A stretch of 43,175 nt of DNA from Spirogloea muscicola (lineage: Eukaryota; Streptophyta; Zygnematophyceae; Spirogloeales; Spirogloeaceae), in assembly GCA_009602725.1 (NCBI GenBank), contig WELB01000050.1:648732-691906 (forward strand). The letters are read 5' to 3'. Positions within the stretch are counted from its first letter, which is position 1. Every line of letters starts with the position of its first letter. This document shows, one piece after another, positions 1 to 11,289 of the stretch. The notes under the pieces are model-generated. The model had not been told where the DNA came from. It saw only the letters and a program-made list of their open reading frames with translations, and ran no database searches. The position numbers and the translations under genes were made by a program.

Positions 1-31
<31 letters not shown>

Positions 32-3000
32 GGCGGACGTCAGCGCCGACGGACTCCTGCTGGCGCTGCTGGCGGCGCTGGACCGCCTGCCGGTCGGCCT
101 GGAGGCGCTCAAGGCCTGCTCCGTCGGCAAGTCCGTGAACCACCTCAAGAGCCACCGCAACGCCGACGTGCAGCGCCAGTCGCGCCGCCTCAAGGACATC
201 TGGAAGCGCCGCGTGGACGACACGCTCGCCGAGCAGGAGCTCGCCAAGGTACGGCGCTCGCTCTCTCCTCCTCCCGACGCCCCTGCCTGCAAGGGATGCT
301 TGTGCTCGCACAACTGGCCGGCCCTTGCTGGCCACGACGAGGCGCAGCTTTGCTAGAGGCTCTAGGACGCACGAGGAATCACTTGCATTTTTCGGCGGCA
401 AACCATGCTGCTGCAAGCCTGACCTTGGCCCAAAATGCTGGCGCTGCCGTCGCCGTCATTTTGTCGTTGGCAGGCCAAGGCGGCCTCTCCTGGCAGCAAC
501 GGGGAAGCAGTGCTTGGCACCGCTGGCTCAAGCCCGCTGGCCAGTGGCACCAGCAGCGGTGACGGGCCCAAGAAGGGCGGCGACGCGTCTGCAGCGGCAG
601 GGGCAGCCACCGCACAGCAACCTGTGGAAGCGCCGCGCCCTACGGAGGTGGCGGCCGACAAGGAGTGGGCCACGAGGGCAGCGGACACGGAGGTCGGAGC
701 CCTTTGCTCTTGCCCTCCCAAGCTGCCGCCACCACCTGCCGCTTGAAGTGCAGGATGCCATCAACAGCTGTCTCGGTTGGAGCTGACTCTGGGAATGTGG
801 TGCAGGCTGTCGGCGACGCAATGACTGGCACCGCGGCCCCAGGCGATGTCGGCAAAGGTCCGTGGGGCTCGGCGAGCAAGGAGGACGGCAGCGTGCCTGC
901 CCCGATGGCAGGCGCTGCTGCTGCTGCAGCAGCTGTGACCAGAAGAGACGACGACAATGCGGACTTGCCGGGCGCCTTGGGTGAGCGCCAAGCAGACAGC
1001 ACCGGGGCAGGACTCAGTACAGCGGAAGGCCATGCCAAGCTTGGTGGTGGCCATCGCGGCGAGGCGGGTGAACACAGGGATGGCGGTGGACGAAGCAGCA
1101 TCGCGAAGCTGTCGGGCGGTGATGGCCGTGTGGACGAGCCTGCCGACCAGGTGGGGAGCAGTGCTGCATTGCCGCGGCTGCTGCGGCAGCAGTTGGCGGC
1201 AAAGCAGCACGGAGATGGCCGCCAGCCGGGAGTGGAGGAAGGCACGCCGGCGGGGGCAGCCCTTAAGAGCGAGTCGCAGAGGCCGGGTCCAGCAGGCGAT
1301 GGACGGCGGCAGCCTGCGGCAGCTGTGGCGCCGGCTGATGGCGAGGGCATCGGCGAGAGCTCAGCAGAGGCTGGTGCGGGAGCCACGAACGTGGATGTGG
1401 AGGTGCAGAAGCTGGCGGGTGCGCCGAGGAAAGATGACGGCGGCTGTACCAGCAAGGAGCGGGGTGGGGCCACACAAGTTGGTGTCAGCGACAGCAGGGG
1501 CGGCACGGACACGGCATGGCCGCCGCTGCCAGTCGCCGCCGGCAGGGAGGAGCAGCTGGCAGCTGTGGAAGACAGCAAGGAGAGGGGGCCGTTGGGTGCC
1601 GGACGGGAGCAGCGGGCCACGAACAAGGACACTGATGGCGGCACGCAAGCAGAGGTGATCGCTGCGATGGATGAAGTGCAGGACGTTAAGGATGTTGAGG
1701 ACACCGATGCCGCCAAGGTGCCGCTGACACTTGCAGCCGCCGCCACAGCCGGTACCAGCCGGCCCTCGGTCAGGAGAGAGGCGCTGCGGAGGGCGACGGC
1801 GGAGAGCATGGAGCCGTTGCTGGCGGCCATCAGAGCGAGTTCTGCAGCTCCGAGCCTCGCGGCTGATGAGCAGCACGAGGGGGACGGCGATGGCGATGGC
1901 ATTGCTACTGCTGTGTCGGTGAGCTTGCCAAGCAGGGACGCAGTGCCGAGCAGCGGAGGCAGGCAGGGAGCTGGCGCTGGTGCATCGGATCGTGTCGAGG
2001 CAGCACCAGGCGTTGCGGCTGGTGAGGAGGGCCTCGATGAGGAGGAGGACCTGAAGTTGGCTGCGGCGACAGGCGCTGCTGCCGCCGAAGTTGCACCAGC
2101 GCCTGCGGTTGCGAAGGAGATGGCCGAGGACCAAAGGGGCAAGGGACTGGCGGCGGCGGCGAACAAGCGCGACGGGGCGGCAAATAACGCCACCGCACCG
2201 GATGAGAAGCCGAAAGCGGCCGCCAGCGCGGAGGTTTGTGCTGCTGTGGTCGCTGCTCTCGTACGTCTCTTAAGTAGAAACGATTTCAACTGCTTGCTTG
2301 TCGAAGCTCTGTTGACTGGTCGCTCATGACCAGCGATGAGGTCCTTCCGCTCCGCTTGAGTCGTTGATCGTTCTCGCAGATGGCAAGGGCAGCTGCCAAG
2401 GAGCCGCCGCTGCCGCTTCGGCGGACTGTGAAGGTGGCCAAGGGTGCCAGAGGGCCGCCTCAGGGTGACGATGGTACGAATGCCGGTGCGGGCCTCGAGG
2501 TGGCGCGCAAGGTGCTCGATGCAGCGGAGGAGGCGGAGGCGGCAGAGGAGGAGGCTGAGCGCGGCGCGGCAGCGGAGGGTGCCGGTGGTCGTGGGGGCGG
2601 CGATGACGAGACCATGGACGACTCGGCAGGTTCGCCGGCAGTTGCCGCGACGGGCGCGGCGGGCGCTGTGGCCGGTGGCGCTGCGCCTCGCGGGCATGGG
2701 TCCCCATCGCCGCCGGCGGAGGAGTCTGCGAGCTCCCACCCGGAGACGGACACCGTCCTCGGCGGGGAGGACGAGGACGGCGGGGGCCAAGCCGCTGAGG
2801 AGGCTGCGAGTGTACGGGAGGGCGGCTGGGCCAACGACAGCGCGACCAGCCGGGAGAAGCCCGAGGCCAGCGGCACGCAGGGCCCGATTGCCGCCGGCGG
2901 CGGCAGCCGCAGTGAAGCCCTGCCGCGGGAGCAGCAGGGCTTCTCAGCCTGGGAGCAGCCGGAGCCGCCGCAGCCTGCTGCGGCAGCGGCGGCCGCGGCC

Positions 3001-4982
3001 GGCGCTCGTGACGGTGGGAAAGTGGCGCGAGGAGGCATCAACGGGCCGCTGGCGGCGGCCGCCAGAGCTGCAAAGCGAGGCGCAGACGAGAAGCGGGGGC
3101 GAACGGCGAAGAGCGCGGCCGGGGCGAGCAGCAGTGCCGCGCCGACCCCAGTTGGGACGCCCTCGCGGCAGTGGAGCTTGTCGCGGGAGAAGGCCACCAC
3201 GGCGGCCGCGGCGGTGGCGGCAGCGACAGCTGCAACCCCCGAGAAGGCGCCGCCTACGTCACGGGGCGCCAAGGCGGCAGCCACGCGCGCCGCAAACAAA
3301 GCCATTGCGCTGGCTGCAGCGGCCCTGGCTGGCAATGGCAGTGGCGACAGTGCCGCCGAGAAGCCGGGCGCCACGGCATCCACGCGCAAGCGCAAGCCTA
3401 GCGGGAAGGCTGCGCAGCTTGTGGGAGGCGCTGCTGTTGAGGACAAGCCGCGGCCGACTGCAGGCCTGGACCTGAATAGCTTCGTCAGCGGGGGCAGCAG
3501 TGGCGGCGGCGGCGGCGGCGGCGGCAATGGCGCCGGCGGTGGAGGTGGCGGCGGCGGCGGCGGCGGCGGGCCGTTGCCGCTGCTGCCAGCGCTGCCCCAC
3601 CCGGAGGCGCCAGGCAGCAGCACATGGAGGCCGGCAGCGTCCGGCGGCGCGTTTAGGCCGCCGGCGCCTCATGCAGCCAAGGGCGTTGGAAGCGGCGTCA
3701 AGCGCAAGGTCCCGCTTGACATCGACCTCAACTTCACTGACGAGCAGGCGCTGCAGGACGCTGGCATGCTGGCGCCGTCGTCGCAGGCGTCAGCCGGCGT
3801 TGCGGCGTCGGCCAACGGTGGCGTGCCCTCGGTGAACGACGGTGGCGGTGTCGCGTCAGCGTCGTTGTCGGGTGTGCGTGGCATGTTCTTCCGGCCTGAC
3901 TTGTCGCCATCGGTTGGCCACACGGACCTGTTCGCCTCAGCGCAGAACCACCACCACCACCACGGCCCGCCATCGCTGCCGGCGCCTTCAAGCGCCATCA
4001 CGGCACCGCCGCAGCGCCAGCGGCAGGTCCTCGACTTTGACCTCAACGACGGCCCCTCGTTGGACGAGGCGGCCAGTGCTGCCGAGGAGGCCTCCACGGT
4101 GCCGCTGCCGCCGCCCTCCTCGCTACCGGCGCCTCAGGGCTTGTTCTTCGGCTTGCCGCCGGGCGGCGGCAGCGGCGTTGGATCCATCCCGCTGCCGGCG
4201 TTCCTGGCCAGGTCGATGGCGGGCGCGGGCACCGCTGCGGCCACCGGAGGGCACCCTGGCACAGGGGCCCCTTGGTACCAGCCGAGCATGGCGCAGTTCC
4301 TCCCACCAGGCAGCGCCACGCCGCCGTATCCGGCGGGCGCGTACCTGGCGGCGGCTGCTGCCGGGCCGTACAGCGGCCAGCTATCAGGCTACCCACTCGG
4401 CATGGGCGGCGGCGTGCCAGGAAATTACATGCTGCCACCTCCATACCAAGGCACTCCGTTCTCCCATGGAGGGTTTGGCAGCGGGATCCGTGGCCCAGAC
4501 GCCGCCGGCGGCGGGAGCGGCGTCGAGGCCAGAGCGTATCCACCGCCGCCGGCGTTCGCCACGCCGCCACTGGGCTCCTTCGCTATGCCGCCGGCGTCCC
4601 AGTCCCTGACCGCGCTGACGCTGCTGGCCAGCGGAGGGGGCAACCTCGGCGTGGTCGGCAATGGGGCCAGCAGTGGAGGGCGAGCAGAGGGCATGGCTGC
4701 CGCGGGTGGCGGTGGCGGTGGTGGCGGCGTCGGGGCGGTGGGGCCGGGCTTGGCGTCCCCTTACTTGCACATGATGGCCATGGCGAACGCTGCGGCTGCT
4801 GGTCGCGCTGGCCTGCCTCCGGGCAGGCTGTCAATGGACCTGGATGGCGCGGGGGCAGGCCCCGCCGGCGCACCGCCCAGCGCTGGCAGTGGTGGCGGAG
4901 GCGCAGTCCAGCTGGTGGGGACGGACCCCGCAATGCAGGCTGCCTGGCTGGAGCAGATGCAACTGTACAACCAGATGGCCGC

Positions 4983-5018
<36 letters not shown>

Positions 5019-5283
5019 CCACCACCACCACCACCACAACCACCAGTTCCACCAGCATCAGCAACAGGTCGCCGCGGGCGGGGCCAAGCGCAAGGATGCA
5101 GATGTGGGCGGTGTTGGGGGTGGCGGAGGCACAGGCAGCGGCACAGGCTCAGGTCCGGGCCTGGACCTCAGTGCTGCGCATGTCGGCACTGGCGCCGGCA
5201 CCAGCGGCAGCCTCGGCTTCAACCCCAACCCAAACCCTAACCCTGCACAAATTGCCGACTTACTGAATGTCAGATGGCGGTGA
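1..5283 (+). CDS. SUO: SUO-like BAH/TFIIS N-domain GW protein, 5'-partial
   Basis: Exons read as 1-248, 474-692, 806-2260 and 2380-5283, all joined in phase 0 at GT-AG borders; stop TGA at 5281-5283. The first exon ends a TFIIS N-terminal helical bundle (motifs LLALLAALDRLPVGLEALK, GKSVNHLKSHRN, LKDIWKRRV). The remainder is long, low-complexity and Ala/Gly/Pro-rich, with the series of DLN motifs seen in plant SUO proteins (GLDLNSF near 3465, PLDIDLNF near 3712, VLDFDLND near 4027) and a polyGln-polyHis tract at 4984-5036. A WG dipeptide lies at 863-868 and a GW at 2824-2829. In Arabidopsis, SUO is a GW-repeat protein needed for miRNA-mediated translational repression. The expected upstream BAH domain lies outside the window, which starts inside a GGC run. 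The family assignment is strong; the exact intron 2 donor (693 or 648) is not certain. Confidence 0.88.
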
Positions 5284-5750
5284 TGCTTCTGTCTGTCGCC
5301 ACTGCAAGCGGTGCTCAGTGTACACTAATGATGGCAGCCACATGCCCCCCAAGCGGGCCGCTAGCAGCGTGACAATGCAAAATTGTGCAGACATTTTGGG
5401 GTCACTTAATGGATGCATCCTGGTCTTTCATTGCACACAGCAAGATGAAATGCAAGCCGTGGCATCTTGTAAGAGCTCACAAGTGCAGGCAATAATCACT
5501 ACGGCGAGGACCACATGCACCTGCTCCATGGATCACATTCATGGTTCTCAGAAAGAGAATGCTTTGTCAATAAATAATGGGGTTCAGCAGTTTGAAGCTG
5601 TAGCGTTCACGAGCAGCACCCTTCGCTTCACAGAGCAGGCTGGCAAGCAGTCCACAACCGTTGCCACACTGCAACAGCAGCAAACTAGCCTTCGCATGGC
5701 ACACTGCAATAGGACCGGTTTGAGAGGCGGTCAAAGGTTCTCTGTAGCCT
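5284..5750. other. Convergent 3' spacer between SUO-like gene and AKR
   Basis: About 470 bases separate two stop codons facing each other. An AATAAA hexamer at 5569-5574, 286 bases past the SUO stop, is a possible plus-strand polyadenylation signal. No further gene was seen; the open frame starting at 5267 has no recognisable motif and runs over the last AKR exon. Confidence 0.5.
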
Positions 5751-8700
5751 TCACCAGGCTTCGACCGGGAAGCCTTGAATACGCGGTACCATCCCAGCGA
5801 GCCGCCTTAACTCATCAGACTCCTCCTTTGTCAAGCTCCAATTCAGAGCCCCCGCAAACTCTTCCGCCTGAGTCATAGCCAGGTCAGTGCACATCACTTC
5901 ACTGATGGCCAGATGCACATCTCATGCATGCATGCCTCGGTTACTAAGCCTGCTCATACAAGGTGCACAAGAGCTATCTGCTTCGCCAACTTAAGTCATA
6001 GTGCAAGTTGAATACATGCTTTTGGCCACCATCAAAATCAGTATGGACAACCTTGTAGGCTCAAGCTACAAGCCGGATGGCAATCGTGCACCCTACATTA
6101 CTGATGGGCAGTAATGTGGAGTACTTAAAACGAGAAAAGTACCTGCGCCTTTGACTTGGCACCTGGAATGGGTACCACATTGCCTTGGGCTACCAGCCAA
6201 TTGAGGGACACCTGAAGAGGTCAGCAAGTGCACTTGCAACATAAACCTCACAATTTTGATAATACTAGGCAAGAAGCGACCACCATTGCTGATATAAGGC
6301 ATACACTAACTGACACAGGTCAGTGATTAGATTCACACATGACCAGTGCAGCATTTTGCCTATCTAGACCATGCATTTGCGTGTCATATTGCAAGCTCTG
6401 CGCTTCAAACATATGAATTTTCAGGGTGAGATGTCAACAATTACAAGACAGAAGAGCAGATGAGCATAAACCTTGAGGTTCTTGACCTACCTGGATTGGA
6501 GTCTTCCCATACTTCTGTCCAAGTTCCTTGAGCATTGTCAATGTAGGATTCGCCTGCAGATATGAACATACATTGCAATAGACAACTGTAAACATCAGAT
6601 GCGTGCCTCATACAGGCCTCACAATTGGGCAAGTCACAATATGCAGGGCAACAGGTGCAAGACATGGGAGCAAGGGGACGGCTTTAGGAAAAGCATGCAA
6701 ATAGGATGAATATGCGCAACGATCTAAAAGCCAAATGCTGTTGACCGTTAGACTTATGCATGGGATTCTCAAGACGACCTGATTGAGCCACTCCACTGAG
6801 TACGAATTAGCGCGAGGGCCCTTGGGAGGGTTATCAGGAGTGTACTTCCCGCTTAGAATCCCTACCACGATGCAGAGGTTGCCATCATCGATCCAGCATC
6901 AGCAGTCAATGGTTCTCAAGTCTATATGATGAAAGACTCGTAATGCACACCTTAGAGGACACAGAAAGAACAGCATACTACTAAAGTGGAAGAACGATAT
7001 AAGAGGCGACCATGCCACCTTCACTTTTCTTGGCCTCCAGGTCTTAGAAAGAAACCTTGTGCTAAGGGAGAGTAAGCTATCAAAGTGACATCAAGTTCGT
7101 CACAGGCGCGTTTCACTCCATTCTCCTCAGGAAGGCGGTAAAACAAGTTATAGTGGACCTGATTGCACGAGCAAGAAGTATTGCTAAGAACACTGATCAT
7201 CAAATAAGGGTCTACAGGTTGACAATAATGCCAAGGCAGCTAGCTCCCTTCTTCCAAGCAGTCTTTGCAGTTACAAGCCGGTCAAGTCAAGGATCTCTCG
7301 TCACTGTTGAGCCTGTCACCTGCAAAGTCAATACGTCAAGAGAGAGACTGCTTTGCTGATGTGCAAAGTAATACATGACGCAAGCAATTCTGCACACAGG
7401 AACTCAATGGAAATGAGTCATGGCTAGCTGACCTGATTGGAAGCAAGGGGAATGCCTCGCTTTGCCAGCTGTGCATGTGCCTGTCGCATTCGGTCCTCTG
7501 TTATGTGGAATAGGCAAGGGAAGCCTCTATCAATAGAGCAGGAATGTCTAGACAACACTACAGCAGACGCAGCAAATGCCGTCCCAGCTCGTCTTTAAGC
7601 ACTGAGCAGTGACTTGTGACAGGCTGTCACTACCAAATACAAGGCTGATCACTCTAAAGCCTTACAAGGGAACTTGTATGCCATAAGTCCAGCAACTCGT
7701 CAGCAACTCAAGGGAAGGGCATACCACTATAATTGGAGACACCAACAGCCTTTGCCAGTCCCTGCTCCACAACATCGGCAAGGCCGTCGACAAATCCTGA
7801 TGTTTGCATTGTTGTAGAAGAAGTCGAGAACACAAAATCACGTCACCAACGTCATGAGCAACCTGTGATCTGCTTTAGGAATATCTGCCCTCCAGAGCAT
7901 GCATGCGCTTTTCTGCAGCTTACCAAGAGCAAATCCAAATCACAATCTGGATGCCTTAAACAAGAGGTGCGAACGTCTGGGTTGGCAAACAAGAGGAAGA
8001 GACACTCACCATCGTTGCCCCACGGCAGTGGCCTGCACAAGGCAGAGAAGGCATAATCTGAATATGCACTGCTTGAATATCAAGCTCAGAGCTTCTAGTG
8101 GATACGAATGGCTTTGCAGGACAGATTTTAGCATCTATTACAAGCAAAAAGGGGAGTACATACCAATGCAGCTGGTACAAATCCACCGACTCAAGTCCGA
8201 GCTTCTCTAAGGAGGTCCTCAGGACATTTGCCACAGGCTTCCTGCCAAATCTCCAGGGCAGCGCTGCGAACTTGGTGGCAACAACAGGCGGCTGTTCACC
8301 AGGTCCAACCTTTGCTTGCCGCTCTTTTATAAATCTGAAAGACATCAACATCACAGTACGCCATTAGGTCTCACATAGATGATACGAAGTTCCATGATAG
8401 GCTGTGATTTCAGCATATTTCATAAGCAGGTCTTGCTTAGGTACCTGCCCAGGATCTTCTCCGAGTCATCACCACCAAACTGCACAGCTCTACGCAAACC
8501 ATGCGGTCACAGAGGAGCTGGGGCTCAATGCGGTGGTGCTCGTGTCATAGGGATTGATCCTGAGCACTTGCCTTACTAGACCTTCAAGTGAAACACAAAC
8601 GATTCTGCCCACACATATGGATAAAGAGGCAGGCCAAAGTCTGTACCTGAGCAGTCCCATATACCTCTGCCAGTACACGGGAAAGTGGCAAGGGGCACAA

Positions 8701-9827
8701 TGTGCCAGTGAGAGTCAGCAAGTTGCAGATGCTGCAGGATGTTTGACAAGACAACTGCAACCTCGAACCCATCAGCACAGCAGAGCACCTGCTGTGTCGA
8801 AGAACCCAAGCCCGGAGTCAACAGCAACTTCAAAGGCTGCCTTCGCCTCTTTCACCTTCCTATCTGCAAGCCCAGAATTCAACCGAGGATTACGCTTGCT
8901 GCAGTAAACGAATACTCCTGCAGGTCAGCTCAATCATGATAAGACCAGCCATGGGCAGATAGCTTATAAGCCTCTCATGAACTTCTCATGAACTTCTGTG
9001 TGCCGACTAGACACGGAGTCCATGCCACGGAAGCATAGTCCAAGCTGGAACATGGCCTACCCTATGGCCGCTCAAATTGTCTGACACGTTGCAAAAAACA
9101 GTACTAGGTACACAATTGTGAGATATCTGTGAGAAGACTGATGGTGTTGCAGGACCTCTTGTCTGGGCAGGGCGGGCAGGGCAGGGCGGTTTGGGCAAAC
9201 CGCTGATGAATTTGGGAATCTACAACTTGCTAAATGATTCTGCCGTCAGATGAGTCAACAGCTAACGACAGACAACGACTGACAAAGGCTCGCCCCCGTG
9301 CAGCACCAATGGTGACCCCATGTGTTCATATAGGTATTGATGGCTGCTCCTACTGTAGTGTAGCACTGGGCGGACGAAGTCCAGAATCGTACCGTCCCAG
9401 TCGCCTTCGTTCCAGAAGAACTTGTCTCCCCAGGACCACGCGCCGACGCCGATCTGCGGCACCACGACGCCGGACTTCCCGAGCGAGATGCCTTCTGCCT
9501 TGGCAGCCTTCTCGCTTGCCAAGGTCGCCGAGCACACAGTCCGCGGCAAGGATCCCTGAGAAGCGAGCACGCCGCAGTCGATCAGGCGGCGGCCGACGTG
9601 CGTCTGCCAGCATCTCGGCGCACGGGCCACAAAAGCGCAAATCGAGGGAGCCACGGCGAGAAGCCCGTCGGGTGACCGGAGCCGGCAAGCCTCCCCAAGC
9701 GAGGAGCAGCAGCCACAGCTGCCGAGGGTGCGTCGCCGCCAACCTGGGGTATCCTGGCGGCGCGGCTGGGGATGGCGCCCGGCCTGGCGACGGCGGCGGA
9801 GGCGGCTGCGGCTGCAAGCGTCGCCAT
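5751..9827 (-). CDS. Chloroplast aldo/keto reductase, At1g06690-type
   Basis: Fourteen minus-strand exons join in phase: 9827-9744, 9603-9393, 8863-8789, 8666-8647, 8479-8445, 8334-8164, 8032-8010, 7796-7725, 7497-7433, 7158-7056, 6861-6779, 6553-6491, 6211-6143, 5867-5751. They give 396 residues, close to the roughly 380 of plant At1g06690 proteins. The N-terminus is Ala/Arg/Ser-rich like a plastid transit peptide. Family motifs appear in order: [23 protein letters not shown] (catalytic Asp and Tyr), [14 protein letters not shown] (catalytic Lys), VDLYQLHW (His), [36 protein letters not shown] and IPGAK (cofactor site). It should be an NAD(P)H-dependent carbonyl reductase in the plastid; its substrate is not shown by the sequence. 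Two exons are only 20 and 23 bases. The exon 1-2 join is the least certain because the transit region is not conserved. Confidence 0.93.
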
Positions 9828-10254
9828 GGCGGCCTCTGTGCCTGATCAGCGTGGCAACTGCAGCTCAGGAGGAAATGCGGAGCGTGCGCGCGCGGGTGCT
9901 GTGTGGGACGGAAGAGAAAGCGGCTGCTGATATGAAAGAATCGGCTGTGAAATGCCAGCCAGATGCATACAGGTGTTCATGACGGAGCCAAAGGCTAGGC
10001 AGACAGGGCGCCCTCAATACCCCCGTGTCAGCAGTAGGAAGTCAGATGAGCTGAGGGGAGGAAGAGCAACCCCGCTGCGCAAGCCAGAGGCTGCTGCAAG
10101 GGCGAGACCAGCGCGGCGGTGCAAAGCAAGCGCTTGGAAAGAACGCGTGACCAGCCGGCCCTACGGAAGAGCTGCTGCGCTTTCTCCTGGAAGGTATGGC
10201 TTTCGTGTATTTGGAACAAACAAAGGCCAAATTGGCCAAGTACAAAGGCTAAGC

Positions 10255-10370
10255 ACATCGGGAAGAAGTGCTCGCCCATAGAGAAGAGTGGCTGGCAAAG
10301 CCAGCCCAAAAAGAATAGACAATATCCCAAGCCAAAGAAAGAGGTGCCGGAAAAGAACTACACTACCACA
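10255..10370 (-). repeat. Hairpin repeat copy 1 (minus)
   Basis: The core at 10290-10306 is a 7-bp stem with a 3-base loop (GGCTGGC AAA GCCAGCC). Read on the minus strand, the flanks match copy 5 at 15571-15690 over roughly 100 bases, including the CCGGC.CCTCTTTCTTTGGC block on the left and CTCTTCTCTATGGGCG on the right. Confidence 0.8.
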
Positions 10371-10639
10371 CATCTAGAGACGCACATCACCTACAGCACT
10401 TTGACCCGCTCAGTAACCACGGGTCAGAGAATACAAGGTCGCTAACCGATGCCTGAATAATAGATGGCAGATACGAAGCCCTTCTGCCACCAACTAGAGC
10501 TCGCCCAGCTTTCTGGTGCAAGCATTAGCCTGAGCACGCTGCAAACAGGCCGAAACGCGTAGTCGCAAGAACGACAGATATGCAGCTCGCAGGTCCTGGA
10601 AGGGAAGGGCCTAGGGGAGCCAAGGCACTGATCGATCAC

Positions 10640-10690
10640 TTTCTTGTCCTTCTCATGCTTGGGCTGGCCAAACCGAGACGAGCCGATGCG
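10640..10690 (+). repeat. Hairpin repeat copy 2, degenerate
   Basis: The left half TTGTCCTTCTCATGCTTGGGCTGGCC is clear with its core at 10661, but the right arm of the hairpin is lost. Confidence 0.5.
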
Positions 10691-10749
10691 CTGCTTTCCT
10701 ACTGCACTCCCTGCGCTGATCGGCTTGCGCTGATCGACAGGCTTTTCTG

Positions 10750-10815
10750 TCCTTGTCCATTCCTTTTTGGGCTGGCCTCTCCCAGCCACCAGTCAATCTG
10801 GCCGCGCTTGCTGAT
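10750..10815 (+). repeat. Hairpin repeat copy 3
   Basis: The core at 10769-10787 (GGGCTGGCCTCTCCCAGCC) is preceded by TTGTCCATTCCTTTTT. It is followed by CTGGCCGCGCTTGC, the same right-hand extension as copy 6 at 15824-15838, but the matching left extension is absent here. Confidence 0.75.
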
Positions 10816-11015
10816 CGATCAAAACTGCATCCCATATCCGTCCCATATGTGCTGGCATTTCACAGCCATTCTCCAGGCCCCCCTCCGTTAGGAGGCGCTT
10901 CCATTTCATTTCCATCGAGAAAGTGGCTCTCCTAAAGGTTCAAATCGTGGGTAAGGGTCACGAGGAGTGGCAGGAGGCCACGGCGTCGAGACGCGGAGCT
11001 CCTGGGAGAGGCTGT

Positions 11016-11221
11016 CACGTGGCAGGGACTTTGGCAGCCCACGCGACTCGATCGGGAGAGGTTGACGGCGTAGCCGTCCGCGGTCGCTGGTCGCGCCGTC
11101 TTCGTTCCAATCCGATGACGGTGGCCCGCGGCAACGTGGCAGGCGCCTGTCCGAGCTGGGCTGCCACGCGGCACCAACGTGGCAAGCCCAACCCCGCGTC
11201 CCCAAAGGTTGGAGGCCACGT
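11016..11221 (+). promoter_or_regulatory. Cluster of ACGTGGC (ABRE/G-box-like) motifs upstream of SDG40
   Basis: ACGTGGC occurs at 11017-11023 (as the full G-box CACGTGGC from 11016), 11134-11140 and 11177-11183 on the plus strand, and at 11215-11221 on the minus strand. All lie within 275 bases upstream of the SDG40 ATG. In plants this is the core of bZIP/ABF binding sites; binding here is inferred. Confidence 0.45.
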
Positions 11222-11289
11222 CGGATGGCTGGCCCCCCTAGTCGTCGGTCAGCCCGACGACACCGGGGAGCGTAGCGTCAGCGTCAGCG

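Larger units (their letters stand above)
9828..11289. other. Divergent spacer between AKR and SDG40
   Basis: This 1.46 kb region holds the promoters of two genes transcribed apart. It contains three copies of the dispersed hairpin repeat (listed separately) and, nearest SDG40, a cluster of ACGTGGC motifs. Open frames here show no recognisable protein motif. Confidence 0.6.

Noticed and set aside
640-2790. 716-residue open frame on the minus strand across the SUO-like exons
   Set aside because: It is a GC-rich shadow: Ser/Ala/Pro-rich without any family motif, and it overlaps exons with clear SUO features on the other strand.
2460-3623. 387-residue minus-strand frame
   Set aside because: Antisense shadow of the Gly/Ala-rich SUO exon; poly-Pro comes from reverse-read GGC runs.
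5267-5878. 203-residue plus-strand frame after the SUO stop
   Set aside because: No motif, starts inside SUO coding sequence and overlaps the last AKR exon on the other strand.
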